From: Symsagittifera roscoffensis
Lineage: Eukaryota > Xenacoelomorpha > Acoela > Convolutidae
Assembly (NCBI RefSeq): GCF_963678635.1
Contig: NC_087067.1
Location: forward strand, 8,417,716 to 8,481,715
Reading direction: 5' to 3'
Length of the DNA: 64,000 nt
The translations under genes and the position numbers were made by a program. Under the pieces are notes generated by a model. It did not search any database and was not told the origin of the DNA. It saw only the letters and a program-made list of their open reading frames with translations. Of this stretch, positions 45,602 through 54,999 are shown piece by piece. Each line of letters begins with the position of its first letter. Positions within the stretch are counted from its first letter, which is position 1.

Positions 45602-47056
45602 TCCTCGGGCCCCAACGGAGCGAGAACTGGGGCGAGGTCGGGTTAAATCTCCTGTTGCGGTTTTAAGGAGTGCGGAACGGGCGGTAGCGTCTTTGCCATA
45701 GTTAAGCGTTTTGACGCGAGCGAGAGGGTAGTAACCACGCGGGCTACTATCCTCGACGATCCAAACAAGATCTCCGGCTTTGAGTTCTTGTTCGGTAGGT
45801 GTGTGCCATTTACGGCGTTTGTTGAGAGCCGGAACGTACTCGCGTAGCCATCTAGACCAGATGGCGTTAGCGTAGCCTTGTGCGCGAAGATAACGCTTTC
45901 GATGATCGAAATGTTCGTCCGTCGCAATCGACGGGAAACTAACTGAGCGCTGGCCTATCAAGAAGTGATTTGGTGTTAAAGCCTCAATCTCATTAGGGTC
46001 ACTGCTTACCGCTGTAAGTGGACGCGCATTGAGGGACTGTTCCACCAGAGAAAATGTGGTCTGGAGTACCTCGTCGGTTAATTTACGGGGTGTGAGGATG
46101 GAGTAGAAAACTCTCTTGCAACTACGTACAAGACGTTCCCAAGAGCCACCATGACGTGGCGAAGATGGTGGGTTATACTTCCATTCGATGCCTTTGTGGA
46201 CAAGGAGGGCGGGCGCAAGATCATTCCATGCTCGAGTACACAGAAGAAACTCTTTCTCTGCACCGACAAAGTTTGTACCATTATCAGACCAAATTTTCGA
46301 TGGAGTTCCTCGTCTAGCGATGAATCGTGCTTCTCCCATGACACAGGAGCTTGAATCCATTGATGGTACGACTTCAATATGGATGGCTCTAGTGATCAAA
46401 CAAGTGAACAAAAACGCCCAACGTTTCTCCGAACTCCTACGGATTGTTACGTGAAAGGGTCCGAAGTAATCGACTCCGCAATTGTTGAAGGGCGCTTGGC
46501 GGTATCCATGACGCTCAATTGGCAGATCAGACATGAAAGGGGTGATGGTTTTCAACTTTCGCTTTCGGCAGTTTTTACAATTAAGTTCAATGTTACGGAG
46601 CAATGATCTTAATTTTAAGATTGCATATTCTATCTGGATGACAGATCGCAGGTAGTCAATTGACGGATGCTCATGTTTGTTGTGTTGATGAGCCACAAAC
46701 AATTTGACTAATGGATGACGGCCATCAAGTATGATGGGATATTTATTTTTAAATTCGAGTTCAGAGAGACGACTAATGCGTCCTATGGATCTAAGAAGTC
46801 CATCGGGGTCAATGTATGGGGAGAGAGTTGCAATAGGGCTTACATTCTTAACATATTTCTCATAACTCAATAATTTGAACTCTGAGGGGAACGCTTCTTT
46901 TTGAGAAAGAAGAAACAACATTCGTTGAGAATTATCTATCTCAGACGGTTTAACGATAATAGCGATTGTTCCACGGAAATGATTAAATTTAGGATTTAAT
47001 CGGAGGATGAATGCTACTACGCGCATTATTTTGAAAACGAGCTGTAACGTTTCCAC
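45557..47056 (-). CDS. BEL/Pao integrase region of pol (frameshifted relative to reverse transcriptase)
   Basis: A 499-codon open frame. In order: the end of the connection region (R-V-V-A-F-I-L-R), an HHCC zinc finger (H-Q-H..H..C-K-N-C, about residues 120-165), and the integrase core with D in G-V-D-Y-F-G-P (about 190), D in W-S-D-N-G-T-N-F (about 257) and E in G-G-S-W-E-R-L (about 303). It ends with the BEL/Pao C-terminal domain (G-D-L-V-W-I-V-E-D, then L-A-R-V). The product would join new cDNA to host DNA. The true start is not the ATG at 47056; the frame is continuous with reverse transcriptase but for a shift at a T-run (47029-47032, plus strand). The 3' end runs into the LTR because of another apparent one-base shift near 45625. 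Confidence 0.9.
   Translation of the reverse strand: METLQLVFKIMRVVAFILRLNPKFNHFRGTIAIIVKPSEIDNSQRMLFLLSQKEAFPSEFKLLSYEKYVKNVSPIATLSPYIDPDGLLRSIGRISRLSELEFKNKYPIILDGRHPLVKLFVAHQHNKHEHPSIDYLRSVIQIEYAILKLRSLLRNIELNCKNCRKRKLKTITPFMSDLPIERHGYRQAPFNNCGVDYFGPFHVTIRRSSEKRWAFLFTCLITRAIHIEVVPSMDSSSCVMGEARFIARRGTPSKIWSDNGTNFVGAEKEFLLCTRAWNDLAPALLVHKGIEWKYNPPSSPRHGGSWERLVRSCKRVFYSILTPRKLTDEVLQTTFSLVEQSLNARPLTAVSSDPNEIEALTPNHFLIGQRSVSFPSIATDEHFDHRKRYLRAQGYANAIWSRWLREYVPALNKRRKWHTPTEQELKAGDLVWIVEDSSPRGYYPLARVKTLNYGKDATARSALLKTATGDLTRPRPSSRSVGARGCSRLKLKCKHIKTS
45602..45620 (-). promoter_or_regulatory. Probable polypurine tract region
   Basis: The minus strand next to the 3' LTR reads TTGGGGCCCGAGGA. It is purine-rich but imperfect, and occupies the position where plus-strand DNA synthesis is primed. 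Confidence 0.45.
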
Positions 47057-48621
47057 TTAATGACGGGTTCAGGGACTGACGGATTGATTACAAAATTAGT
47101 GGCAGTATCAATGACATCATCGATAGGACCTTTTAATTTTATTTTTGTAATCACATCGACATTTGGTCGAAAGGGCCAATCACTGGTTCTGAGGAAGCTG
47201 GGACCTTGAATCCAGCTGCTGTACTTCAAGGCTTCAGCGGCAATACCTCGAGTACCAGTATCAGCTGGGTTGTTTTCAGTATCTACGTGATACCATTCGT
47301 CGACAGTGGTAACTTCCAGTATTTCGCCTACTCGATTAGCGACGAATACTGGCTGCTTTGCAGTCGAATGGAGCCATTGTAGCACAGTGGTGCTGTCAGT
47401 CCACATAAAGACATCATTTGTAGTGATCGAAAGTGCTTTCATGATATCTATTTTGAGGCGTGTAGCAAGCAAAGAAGCTTGCAGCTCTAAGTTTGGGATG
47501 GAAATAGCCTTCATTGCTGCTACGCGGGCTTTACCCAAAATGAAGGCGAGTTTTGTCTCATGTGTATCAATAATACGCGCACGGAGAAATCCAACTGCAC
47601 AGAAGATTTCCTGTGAACTGTCACCAAACATATGGAGTTCAATTTTGTCAACTGCGGATGCAAAGTAGCATCTCGGTATGATCAGTTGACCCAGGATGGG
47701 TAGACCAGACCGCCATTCGAGGAATTTGGCATTCAAGTCCAAAAGAAGTGGGTTATCCCATTGTTGACCACTGATTCTCCAAATATCTTTAGGAAGTAGT
47801 CGGGCTCTGACAGTGTACGGAGTGACTAACCCAATAGGGTCGAAAACTGAAGAGTCAAAACTTAGAACTGTACGTTTGGTAACAGTATCCTTCAGATCTC
47901 TGTTTACACCTCGACTAACTACCAATGTATCGAGAACGTGATCCCATTTCAAACCTAGAACATGCGATTCTTGACCTTCACTACTTAGAATCTCCTTAAC
48001 TTGACTTAAATTGTCGCTTGACGTACATAACTCTTTCTGAATCTCTTTGACATTGCTCACGAATTTTGTCAACTTAAATCCTCCTAACTTAAGTAGTTCT
48101 ACAAGGTCCTTACTTAATTTTAATGCCTTTTCAGGTTCGGGAAAGGAATCAACATAATCGTCCATATAGAATTTTTGCATCACGGCTGACGCTGCGTCGG
48201 GGAACAAGACTTGATTGTCGCGAGCTGTCTTTTGAAGAGCAAAATAAGCACATGTGGGCGAGTCACGAGGTCCAAAAATGTGTCGCGTGTATTGATACGT
48301 TACCTCATCGGTTGTGGGATCCTCCCGCCACAGAAAACGAAGTGACAGTTGGTCGATTGGGAGAATACCAACCTGAAGGAACATGCCTTCAATATCAACT
48401 GATACTGCATGTTGATGCTGACGGAATCTCATTAGGACGGCCAGCAGATTCTGAAGCAAATCTGGGCCAACCAAAAGAACCTTATTAAAAGACGATCCAT
48501 GAAATTTGGCTGCACCATTTAGGACGCGGCGGACTTTTCCAGGTTTATTTGGATTAATCACGGGGTGATGAGGAAGATACCATTCCCTAGCGGGACGATT
48601 TGTGCAGTCATGTGTATTCAC
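47026..48621 (-). CDS. BEL/Pao reverse transcriptase and RNase H region of pol
   Basis: A 531-codon open frame. The reverse transcriptase palm shows V-S-V-D-I-E-G-M-F (first catalytic aspartate, about residue 76) and Y-M-D-D-Y-V-D-S (about 152). A Pao-type segment with L-G-L-K-W follows. The RNase H shows its acidic residues in F-G-D-S-S, L-E-L-Q-A, W-T-D-S-T and N-P-A-D-T-G-T-R-G, so active-site residues are intact. The frame is cut from the upstream protease region by a shift at a T-run (48659-48666, plus strand), so the first ATG at 48621 is not the biological start. It overlaps the integrase frame by about 30 bases. Confidence 0.9.
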   Translation of the reverse strand: MNTHDCTNRPAREWYLPHHPVINPNKPGKVRRVLNGAAKFHGSSFNKVLLVGPDLLQNLLAVLMRFRQHQHAVSVDIEGMFLQVGILPIDQLSLRFLWREDPTTDEVTYQYTRHIFGPRDSPTCAYFALQKTARDNQVLFPDAASAVMQKFYMDDYVDSFPEPEKALKLSKDLVELLKLGGFKLTKFVSNVKEIQKELCTSSDNLSQVKEILSSEGQESHVLGLKWDHVLDTLVVSRGVNRDLKDTVTKRTVLSFDSSVFDPIGLVTPYTVRARLLPKDIWRISGQQWDNPLLLDLNAKFLEWRSGLPILGQLIIPRCYFASAVDKIELHMFGDSSQEIFCAVGFLRARIIDTHETKLAFILGKARVAAMKAISIPNLELQASLLATRLKIDIMKALSITTNDVFMWTDSTTVLQWLHSTAKQPVFVANRVGEILEVTTVDEWYHVDTENNPADTGTRGIAAEALKYSSWIQGPSFLRTSDWPFRPNVDVITKIKLKGPIDDVIDTATNFVINPSVPEPVIKWKRYSSFSK

Positions 48622-48773
48622 TTTGATGATATAACCTTTGTCAAAATCTTCTTGAATGTTTTTTTTGCGTATAAAGTCCTGAGGTTTGTGTCTTTGTCTA
48701 AACGTTTTTCCAGAGATTTAAGTTGTGCTAAGGCGGAGTAGTAGTTGTTGAGCAACTGTGAGTGGTCTTCGGC
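48622..48773 (-). pseudogene. Broken junction between protease and reverse transcriptase
   Basis: After the stop following V-E-M-L the same frame continues for about 50 codons (A-L-A-Q-L-K-S-L-E-K-R-L-D-K-D), which is the block that normally lies just before the reverse transcriptase palm. The one to two hundred residues that BEL/Pao proteins usually have between protease and this block are missing. A deletion within the element is the simplest reading. Confidence 0.6.
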
Positions 48774-49760
48774 TCAAAGCATCTCAACGGCGTATCTATC
48801 ACCATCATGTATGGTTGATGCTTCTAAAATATCTGGATAACATTTAGAAGAAACGTTCAAATCAACTTGTTCTGAAGTAATTTCTACGGAACAATTGGCA
48901 CCATTGACAGTCAAATCAATTTTTCTACCTGTCAGATTGAGTCTGCGAGCGAGTTCAGGTGAAATACAAGAGTGACTGCAAGCTGTGTCACATAACACAA
49001 GTGCGGTGGTTTCAGAGTCATTTGATGATAATGTGAGATTTATAAGTGGCATCAGTCCTTTTAGATTCATAAGAGATGTCCCACAAGTATTGTTTTGCGT
49101 CGTGGGTCTAAATGGAGTTTGAACTGCGGGATTGGCTGCAGTTGTGTGCGGTGCATGACCAGATTGGTTATTTGTAGGGAAAACGCGTTCTGCGCCGTGC
49201 AGTAACACATTATGAGTGCTCTTGCACTGTGGTTTAGGACAAGTTTTGGGCTTGGGACATTTCCTAAACATGTGATTTCCTTGAAAACAAGAAAAGCAAA
49301 GCTTATTTTCTGCGAAAAATTTAGCACGCTGTGTTGGAGTCTTTTCTTTAAAAACGCTACATTTAAAAATTGAATGTTTGCCTTTACAAACTAAACATGG
49401 ACTATATTGAATATTTGCGTCAAACTTAGCTTGCGAGTTTGCGGCAAACATTTTAAGATTGGTTTTTGTCCGAACCGAATTATCTTGATTTCTATTGTAA
49501 TTTGATGAAGGACGCATACGTTCATGCGCTTCAGCTTTATCCTCCAGCCAATGATTGAAATCAATTAAAGACGGAGCATACAAACTCCGTTTTACGGTGT
49601 GGAACGACCAAGACTCTTTCATATTAGGTGGAAGCTTCTCTTTTGCTTTATCGAGAAGTGTTGCACTTTCAAGGTCTGCGTGGTAATGTAAATATTTGAG
49701 CACTCCAACTATGCTTGCTATCATGGATGCAAAACTTATGATGCTGTCGGAACTATGCAT
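48774..49760 (-). CDS. BEL/Pao gag C-terminus and protease
   Basis: A 328-codon frame. The first part is helical (Y-L-H-Y-H-A-D-L-E-S-A). Then come a CX2CX3HX4C finger (C-L-V-C-K-G-K-H..C, about residue 121), a CX2CX4HX4C zinc knuckle (C-F-S-C-F-Q-G-N-H-M-F-R-K-C, about 155) and a C..C..H..H-rich segment, as in BEL/Pao gag-pol. The aspartic protease shows L-C-D-T-A-C-S-H-S (about 255), with alanine where retroviral-type proteases usually have glycine. The upstream frame is shifted near 49790. The ATG at 49760 is probably not the original start, since gag coding sequence lies upstream. Confidence 0.85.
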   Translation of the reverse strand: MHSSDSIISFASMIASIVGVLKYLHYHADLESATLLDKAKEKLPPNMKESWSFHTVKRSLYAPSLIDFNHWLEDKAEAHERMRPSSNYNRNQDNSVRTKTNLKMFAANSQAKFDANIQYSPCLVCKGKHSIFKCSVFKEKTPTQRAKFFAENKLCFSCFQGNHMFRKCPKPKTCPKPQCKSTHNVLLHGAERVFPTNNQSGHAPHTTAANPAVQTPFRPTTQNNTCGTSLMNLKGLMPLINLTLSSNDSETTALVLCDTACSHSCISPELARRLNLTGRKIDLTVNGANCSVEITSEQVDLNVSSKCYPDILEASTIHDGDRYAVEML

Positions 49761-49845
49761 CTTAACGGGCGGTGAATTATAAAGTTTGTCCAGTTTGCAC
49801 GTATTATTATTTGAGATTGGCCAAATTTTCTCTCAAGAGAAGGAA

Positions 49846-49943
49846 TCTTCAAATTATGAACGGTAGATGATACCACCGATTGTAATGGTAGGCAATCGTT
49901 TGGGTTGCTACTGGATGGAAAAAGGTGTACGTTTATTAGAGCA
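49846..49943 (-). repeat. Internal gag duplication, inserted copy
   Basis: About 98 bases match 50748-50845 with few differences. Here the segment splits the gag helix between Y-K-D-A-L and L-E-R-K-F-G; in the other position it lies before the proline-rich run. Family comparison suggests this position is the insertion. Confidence 0.85.
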
Positions 49944-50696
49944 TCTTTGTACATCGTACCACTATAGGCAAACTCAGCTATAGCAGTCTCAGCTTTATCT
50001 TTGACTAATCATTTAAGGTAGTCCAGCTTAACATCATCTGACAATTTTTGAGAGTCCACAGCACTTCGGAATTGTCCAATCCATTCAAACCACTGAAGTG
50101 AACAGCCACCGTATTTCCTAAGGTTCCACGGTGGTAATGGATCCTTACGGTTGAAAGTTAGTATTTCCTTTAAACCTTCAAGGGTTACTGCATAAGGTGG
50201 TAGTTGAACTGAGGTTGAAGCCAAATTGTGTGGCTGAGGAACAAATGATGTCGGATAAGCTAAGGCACTATGTGGATAGCTGGGGACTTGAGACAACTGC
50301 TATGTTAACACTTGCGCTTGGTTATTGTAAAACACTGTTCCTCCAACAGTGCACGGGTTTTGTGAAAGTGGTGGTTGCACTATTGGTGTGACAGTTTGAA
50401 CGGTATTTAACGCCTGTGGTACTGTAGAATCTGATGCGGTAAATGGCGCGGTGGTTGGAGGTGCCATTCTCCAGTTATTCATATTGGGTATATAACGAAC
50501 TGGATGTGGATGGTTGAAGGATGTGTGATTTGTTGAAACACGAGTTGAGTTATTAATACTCGCTGGTGGAGCAGTAACAGGAATCAGGTTCACCGGCTGG
50601 GTTGCCGTATTGGCTGTTGTATTAATTGGGACAGAAGCATGTAATGTGGGGACCATTTTTGCTGGCATACGTGGAATGAAAGGAAGCGGGGACAAA

Positions 50697-50740
50697 GACG
50701 GGGGCGGGGGCGGGGGTGGTGGCGGCGGCGGTGGGAGAGG
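50697..50740 (-). repeat. Proline codon run in gag
   Basis: GGGGGCGGGGG..GGCGGCGG on the plus strand encodes 14 or more prolines on the minus strand. Such runs change length easily. Confidence 0.9.
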
Positions 50741-50747
50741 GTGAGAA

Positions 50748-50845
50748 GGAATCTTCAAATTATGAACGGTAGATGATACGACCGATTGTAATGGTAGGCA
50801 AACGCTTGGGTTGCTACTGGATGGAAAAAGGTGTACGTTTATTAG
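50748..50845 (-). repeat. Internal gag duplication, second copy
   Basis: Partner of 49846-49943. It encodes I-N-V-H-L-F-P-S-S-S-N-P and sits beside the proline-rich segment. Confidence 0.85.
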
Positions 50846-51678
50846 ATCAACCGTGCTTGGTGGTAGAGACGAAGAAACCAAATTGGCGATGCCCGGAGGT
50901 TGAGGTTCTTGTCGGGGAACAATGGTTATAGTTGATGCAAGTTCCGACGAATGTGTAACGAGTGCTTCATCTACCCAATCTTTTGTTCGGGTTTCAGCGA
51001 CAACTTGTTGTGTTCTACTCGAAGGCATAGCGGTTTTATTGATGTCAGTATCAATGTCCGAATCATCATCCATTAACTCTGTTTCAACTATTTTGCCCTC
51101 ATTGAGCTTTCGTTTGTTCTCCTCAACAAGTCTCTCAAGAGCCAATTCGTTTTCTTTTTCTTTTAGGCGGATACCTGTTTCATTTTGTCGCTCGATTTCA
51201 AGACGTCGCAATTTTGCTATTTCGAGTTCGCGTTTGCGCTGACTGGAAGTCATTGAAGACGCTCTAGAGTGCAGGGAACTAAATCGGGTGGACCGGCTGA
51301 CAGTTGAAGCAGCTCACGATGCTTGCGGGCAGCATCTCCAGTCTCTGGAAACAAAGTTTTCGCCATTTCCAAGTGCTTAATTGACAATTCCAGCATTTCA
51401 TCTCGAGCGCAAGTAATGCTGATCAACCAAGTGTCAAGATCAGTGAGAGCACTGCTAGGTTCTAGCGTTTTTTGAGCAAGAATGCGAAGGTCGTCGTTTT
51501 TCCTTATTGCGTTTTCTATTGCTATTTGGCACTGCTGGATAGACCTTTCAACTTTGACTGTTCTTACCTTTGCTATGAGTGAGTCTTTCAGATCTGAATA
51601 GAGCCTATAAAAGTCCTCCTCATATTTCCTACGTCCGTAAAAACACCTAGACAGCTTCTGAGCTTGCTTGTCTGTCAT

Positions 51679-53349
51679 GACTTAGCTTTAAATAAAGGAA
51701 AAGCGGGCGGTTGTGAACTATCAAAAAAAGGGGATTAAAAAGTCAAGTGTGATGTCACTCTTCACACCTGCTCAGAAAAAACCGGAGTTGCAATAAAGAT
51801 TGTCACACTTTACTTTAAAAGGGGGTAGGGGAAGATCACCTTTACGATTTAGAGCGAGCGGAAATAAAAAAAAAGGAAACCAGTAATTTAGAATTAAATT
51901 ACAAGTTGAAATACATTGACACTACAAAGAATATCAAAGGTTCTTTGCTGCAGATTCGACAGCTAGGCGGCGGTTGCGTTCGGCACGACGTTTTTTTTGA
52001 GAGGGTCGCTTTTTTTGTTCTTTATTTTTCTTAAGTTTGCCGTATTACTTCGGACTATCGAGAAAGACTTTAGTTCAAGGTCAGTTTCTTGGTGAATTTG
52101 GAAGTACTGACGGAATAAGCGATAGTCTTTCTGCTTACGCTTAGAGATTAAGTCGCCAGTCACGCTTAAAATTAAAATACCCGTTGAGCAAAGCAAATCG
52201 TAGATATTAGGAGTTTCGACTCGTTGACAATATACAATTGCAGCAATATTACTTTTGTAATAAAGCAGAAGGTTGCGCAGTTCGAATTCCGTGAGTGCTG
52301 TATCGTTGTTACTATTTTGCTTGCTGATTGAATTGTTGATCAGGTCGTGCCAGATTATTATATCATTTCTACGGGCTAATTCGCCGTCTAAAAAATTTGG
52401 GCACGTTTTGATTGGTACTTGTGGTTGAGATTTAAACCACCAAGGGCATAACAGTATTGCGATAAACGGTTTTGCTCGGCTATACGTAGCGTTTTATGAG
52501 CACGAGAGAGCGAGCTAGCGGCTAATATATACATTTACGACGGCATTCGGCACGATAAAAAAAATCTGGGAGGATCAAGTCAACCGGATTTTGAGAATAT
52601 CAAACCTGCTCAGAAACAACCGGAGTTGCAAAAACTCAAAGGGATTGACTTGATATAGTGCTAACGGGTCTGTACACTGCGTAATTTTGCGGTGCTTACG
52701 TTTGTCGTGCTGTTTTTTTTTTCACAAAAAAAATGACAATTTTTTTTTTTTTTGGAAAATTTTTTTTTCTTCTTATCGTCTACGTCAGTTTGGTACCGAA
52801 ATTAGACGATTTGGGGTCGATTTCGGTTTTTTCAATTTTTTGCGAAAATTTTCTCAAATATTTTCACAAATTTTTTTTTCTAACGGGTCGGAACGGTGGG
52901 TTCGGGTTTGAGTTATCGACTACTAACTATAAACTAGCAAATGAAACCAAAATTTTAAATTTTATCAAATTTTTTCAATTTTCGATTTTTTTTTTGGATT
53001 TTGATTTTTCTGGGTGGGGTATTCGGGTTAGACTATTGGCAAAAGCACGGTAAACATAATGAAATCAACGTTTTAGCACACTGAATGGATTTGATGGGTC
53101 ACAATAAAAAACTTTAAAGGATCGTAAAACAATTATAGCTGTGGTTTATGAAGAAACTAAACTGAAAAGTTACGTCTTACAATTGTTTTTTTTTGTCAAC
53201 TTCGGCCATCAAAAACGGTTGGGGAGATTCCTGTCTCACTTCTAGGTAGCTGTCTGCATACAACTTCGTGAAATTGCACAATCACCTTTCACTGAGGTAC
53301 TTCTCACTCACAAAAAACTGAGTCTTCAAGGGTTTCGTCTGGTTTGTCG
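51679..53349 (-). other. Leader of the BEL/Pao element
   Basis: About 1.7 kb between primer site and gag start. The block CCTGCTCAGAAA.AACCGGAGTTGCAA occurs twice (about 51767 and 52604). Very T-rich sequence lies at 52712-52990. A short minus frame (51963-52196) has basic, charged composition but no recognisable family. No enzyme motifs. Confidence 0.65.
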
Positions 53350-53367
53350 TCAATTGTCGTCGGACCA
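53350..53367 (-). promoter_or_regulatory. Primer-binding site
   Basis: The minus strand immediately inside the 5' LTR reads TGGTCCGACGACAATT. TGG complements the universal CCA of a tRNA 3' end. The primer tRNA cannot be named without the host tRNA set. Confidence 0.7.
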
Positions 53368-53875
53368 TGTTTCCACCTGTGTTCGGTCTCTGGTGGGTCG
53401 GTCGAGAATATCGTCGGTCTGTAGATTGGCTGTATGTATCTCGATTGAGAACACGATTTTTCAATATATATATATATATTTTTCCTTCAATAATTATCGA
53501 AAATCATTAAGAGGAAACAACGGAATAATATCTGTTTCGGAACAAAATTATCAAGTTTTAAACAAAATCGAAATCGAAAGCGACTTTATTGTCACTACTT
53601 TTGCCAATAAGTGGGGATTTTCACGCTTGCCAGAAGTTAGAAGTCAATTCTGGCCAAAGTCTAATTAAGTTCATGTCCAGAATATCATTTAAAAACAAGT
53701 TTGACTTAGGAACATTTTTTATCCGGTTCAAATCAAGTGTATTCCAAGTTTTTTATTAGTAAAATACTTGGAATGACCGGGATTCGAACCGGCGACCTTT
53801 CGGTTTCAGGTCAAGTACGTTTCCGCTAGGCTAGCTGGTCTTGATATGCTTTCATTTTAGTTTCAATCTTGAACA
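53368..53875 (-). repeat. 5' long terminal repeat of the BEL/Pao element
   Basis: 508 bp, matching 45098-45601. A TATA-like (AT)n tract (53465-53478) lies toward its minus-strand 3' part. It contains the second tRNA-like block. Confidence 0.95.
53768..53845 (-). other. tRNA-like sequence inside the 5' LTR
   Basis: A box TAGCCTAGCGG (53823-53833) and B box GGTTCGAATCC (53780-53790) on the minus strand are both perfect consensus matches. The B box here is the canonical CG form whereas the other LTR has CA. The sequence between can form GACC/GGTC pairs. Confidence 0.7.
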
Positions 53876-53880
53876 TCATC
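53876..53880. repeat. Target-site duplication, right (TCATC)
   Basis: Identical to 45093-45097. Confidence 0.9.
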
Positions 53881-54271
53881 CCCCCAATTAGCGTTTAAAA
53901 AAAACTTTTGTATCAAGATAAAAATAAAAACTAAAACAAAAAAGTGAACAAAAACTAAAAGTTATAATACAAACCGAAAGTAGTTGGTAAGTTAGCGCAA
54001 TATTACGGTGTTCGAGTGTTCATTATACTGGGCTGTGTTTGAAGTTACAAAGTTTATTTTAGAAAAACAGTTCTTATAGTCAAAATAGTTCAATAAAATC
54101 CACAATTAAGGTTTTATTATCCCGGGCTAGCTATCAAAAAACAAAATAAAATAGATAAATGATAGACAAGAGAACTAAGAGAGCTCGACTGTAAAGAAGT
54201 GTGGTGGACAGTAAGCCTTAACAAACCTTGAGTATCTGATATGAGTTGATTGAGTGAGAGAGAGAGAAAGC

Positions 54272-54306
<35 letters not shown>

Positions 54307-54752
54307 GAGAAAGGGAGAGAGTGAGAAGAGAGAGGGAGAGCTTTTTCAATCGTTTTCTGGTCAAACAGTGATTTGATTTTAATTTCTGCTCAGTTTTTGC
54401 GGACCTGGTTTGGCATTCCTGGAGGCCATTTGATTTCATTCAACTTTCCCGGACATTTTTGAATTTGAGTTTGCTCGACTTTCCCCGGGCCCTGCTCTGC
54501 TTCGCTCGACTTTGTTCAACTATCAGTATATTCGAATTAATGAAAAATATATATTCACAACTTTTTTCCAGGTCATAATTTTTGAATTATTTTGAATAGA
54601 AAAGAAGTAATATGTGACTTTGGAGTTGAAAAATCTTTGCAACCAAAGCATATTCTGAATATGCTTTGAAAAATTTTAAACATAAGTTTTCCATGTATGA
54701 GTTTTGCCAAATTGTGGAGGCAGAACCCGCTCACGGATAGTTATTGGTCATA
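53881..54752. other. No gene seen, apart from a GA microsatellite
   Basis: AT-rich DNA. The (GA)n tract at 54253-54340 is listed separately. Confidence 0.45.
54253..54340. repeat. (GA)n microsatellite
   Basis: Imperfect GAGAGA tract of about 88 bp with AAAG interruptions. Confidence 0.95.
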
Positions 54753-54985
54753 CAGGTGCAGATTTAGGATTATCTCGATAGGGGTGGAGGATTTGATAAT
54801 CAAAAACATTTCAAAACTTTTTCAGACATTTTTGAAGCCATCCAATTTGACTAAAACACTAGAAAAACTTTATTTTCGCCAAGATTTCTGCACCTGAATT
54901 TAAAAAAAATAAGCCGAAAATTGAGTTTTGAAAAGCTTTTTTTGAAATAATTGTGTTTTTTTTCAGGGTGCGCTCACACTCAAGA
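54753..54985. repeat. Family B repeat, old copy
   Basis: CAGGTGCAGATTTAGGATTATCTCGA start, then TTCTGCACCTGAATTT and GGGTGCGCTCACACTC. The right end is missing. Confidence 0.65.
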
Positions 54986-54999
54986 ATTGTATATATTAG

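Larger units (their letters stand above)
49790..51678 (-). pseudogene. BEL/Pao gag, interrupted
   Basis: Coding runs from ATG at 51678 (M-T-D-K-Q-A-Q-K-L-S-R) through a 142-codon helical segment to TGA at 51250-51252, overlapping ATG at 51251-51253 (ATGA). A 317-codon frame with a charged helix and a proline-rich stretch (near 50700-50740) then ends in an in-frame TAG (50300-50302). The same frame resumes with a DUF1759-like segment (W-F-E-W-I-G-Q-F-R-S-A-V-D) to TGA at 50009-50011, then continues as K-D-K-A-E-T-A-I-A-E-F-A-Y-S-G. About 98 bp copied from elsewhere in gag interrupts the next helix (49846-49943). Gag forms the particle shell; this copy cannot encode it as it stands. Confidence 0.85.
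45098..53875 (-). mobile_element. BEL/Pao LTR retrotransposon, complete but inactivated
   Basis: An 8,778-bp element bounded by TG..CA long terminal repeats and a perfect 5-bp target duplication. Minus-strand order is 5' LTR, primer site, leader, gag, protease, reverse transcriptase/RNase H, integrase, 3' LTR: the BEL/Pao arrangement. The DUF1759-like gag region, a CCHC-containing gag/protease segment, YMDD, and a D-D-E integrase with the C-terminal domain typical of BEL/Pao support the class. The LTRs differ at roughly 3 percent of sites, so insertion is not very old. Gag has at least two in-frame stops, pol has three or more frameshifts mostly at A-runs, and part of pol seems deleted. Confidence 0.95.

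Noticed and set aside
45557-47056. The BEL/Pao element as a possible infectious retrovirus
   Set aside because: No envelope-like frame lies between integrase and the 3' LTR; integrase runs straight into the LTR.
46078-48488. Plus-strand open frames over the BEL/Pao pol region
   Set aside because: They are antisense shadows of the reverse transcriptase and integrase frames.
54218-54439. Open frame of 73 codons rich in serine and leucine
   Set aside because: It is the translation of a (GA)n microsatellite.
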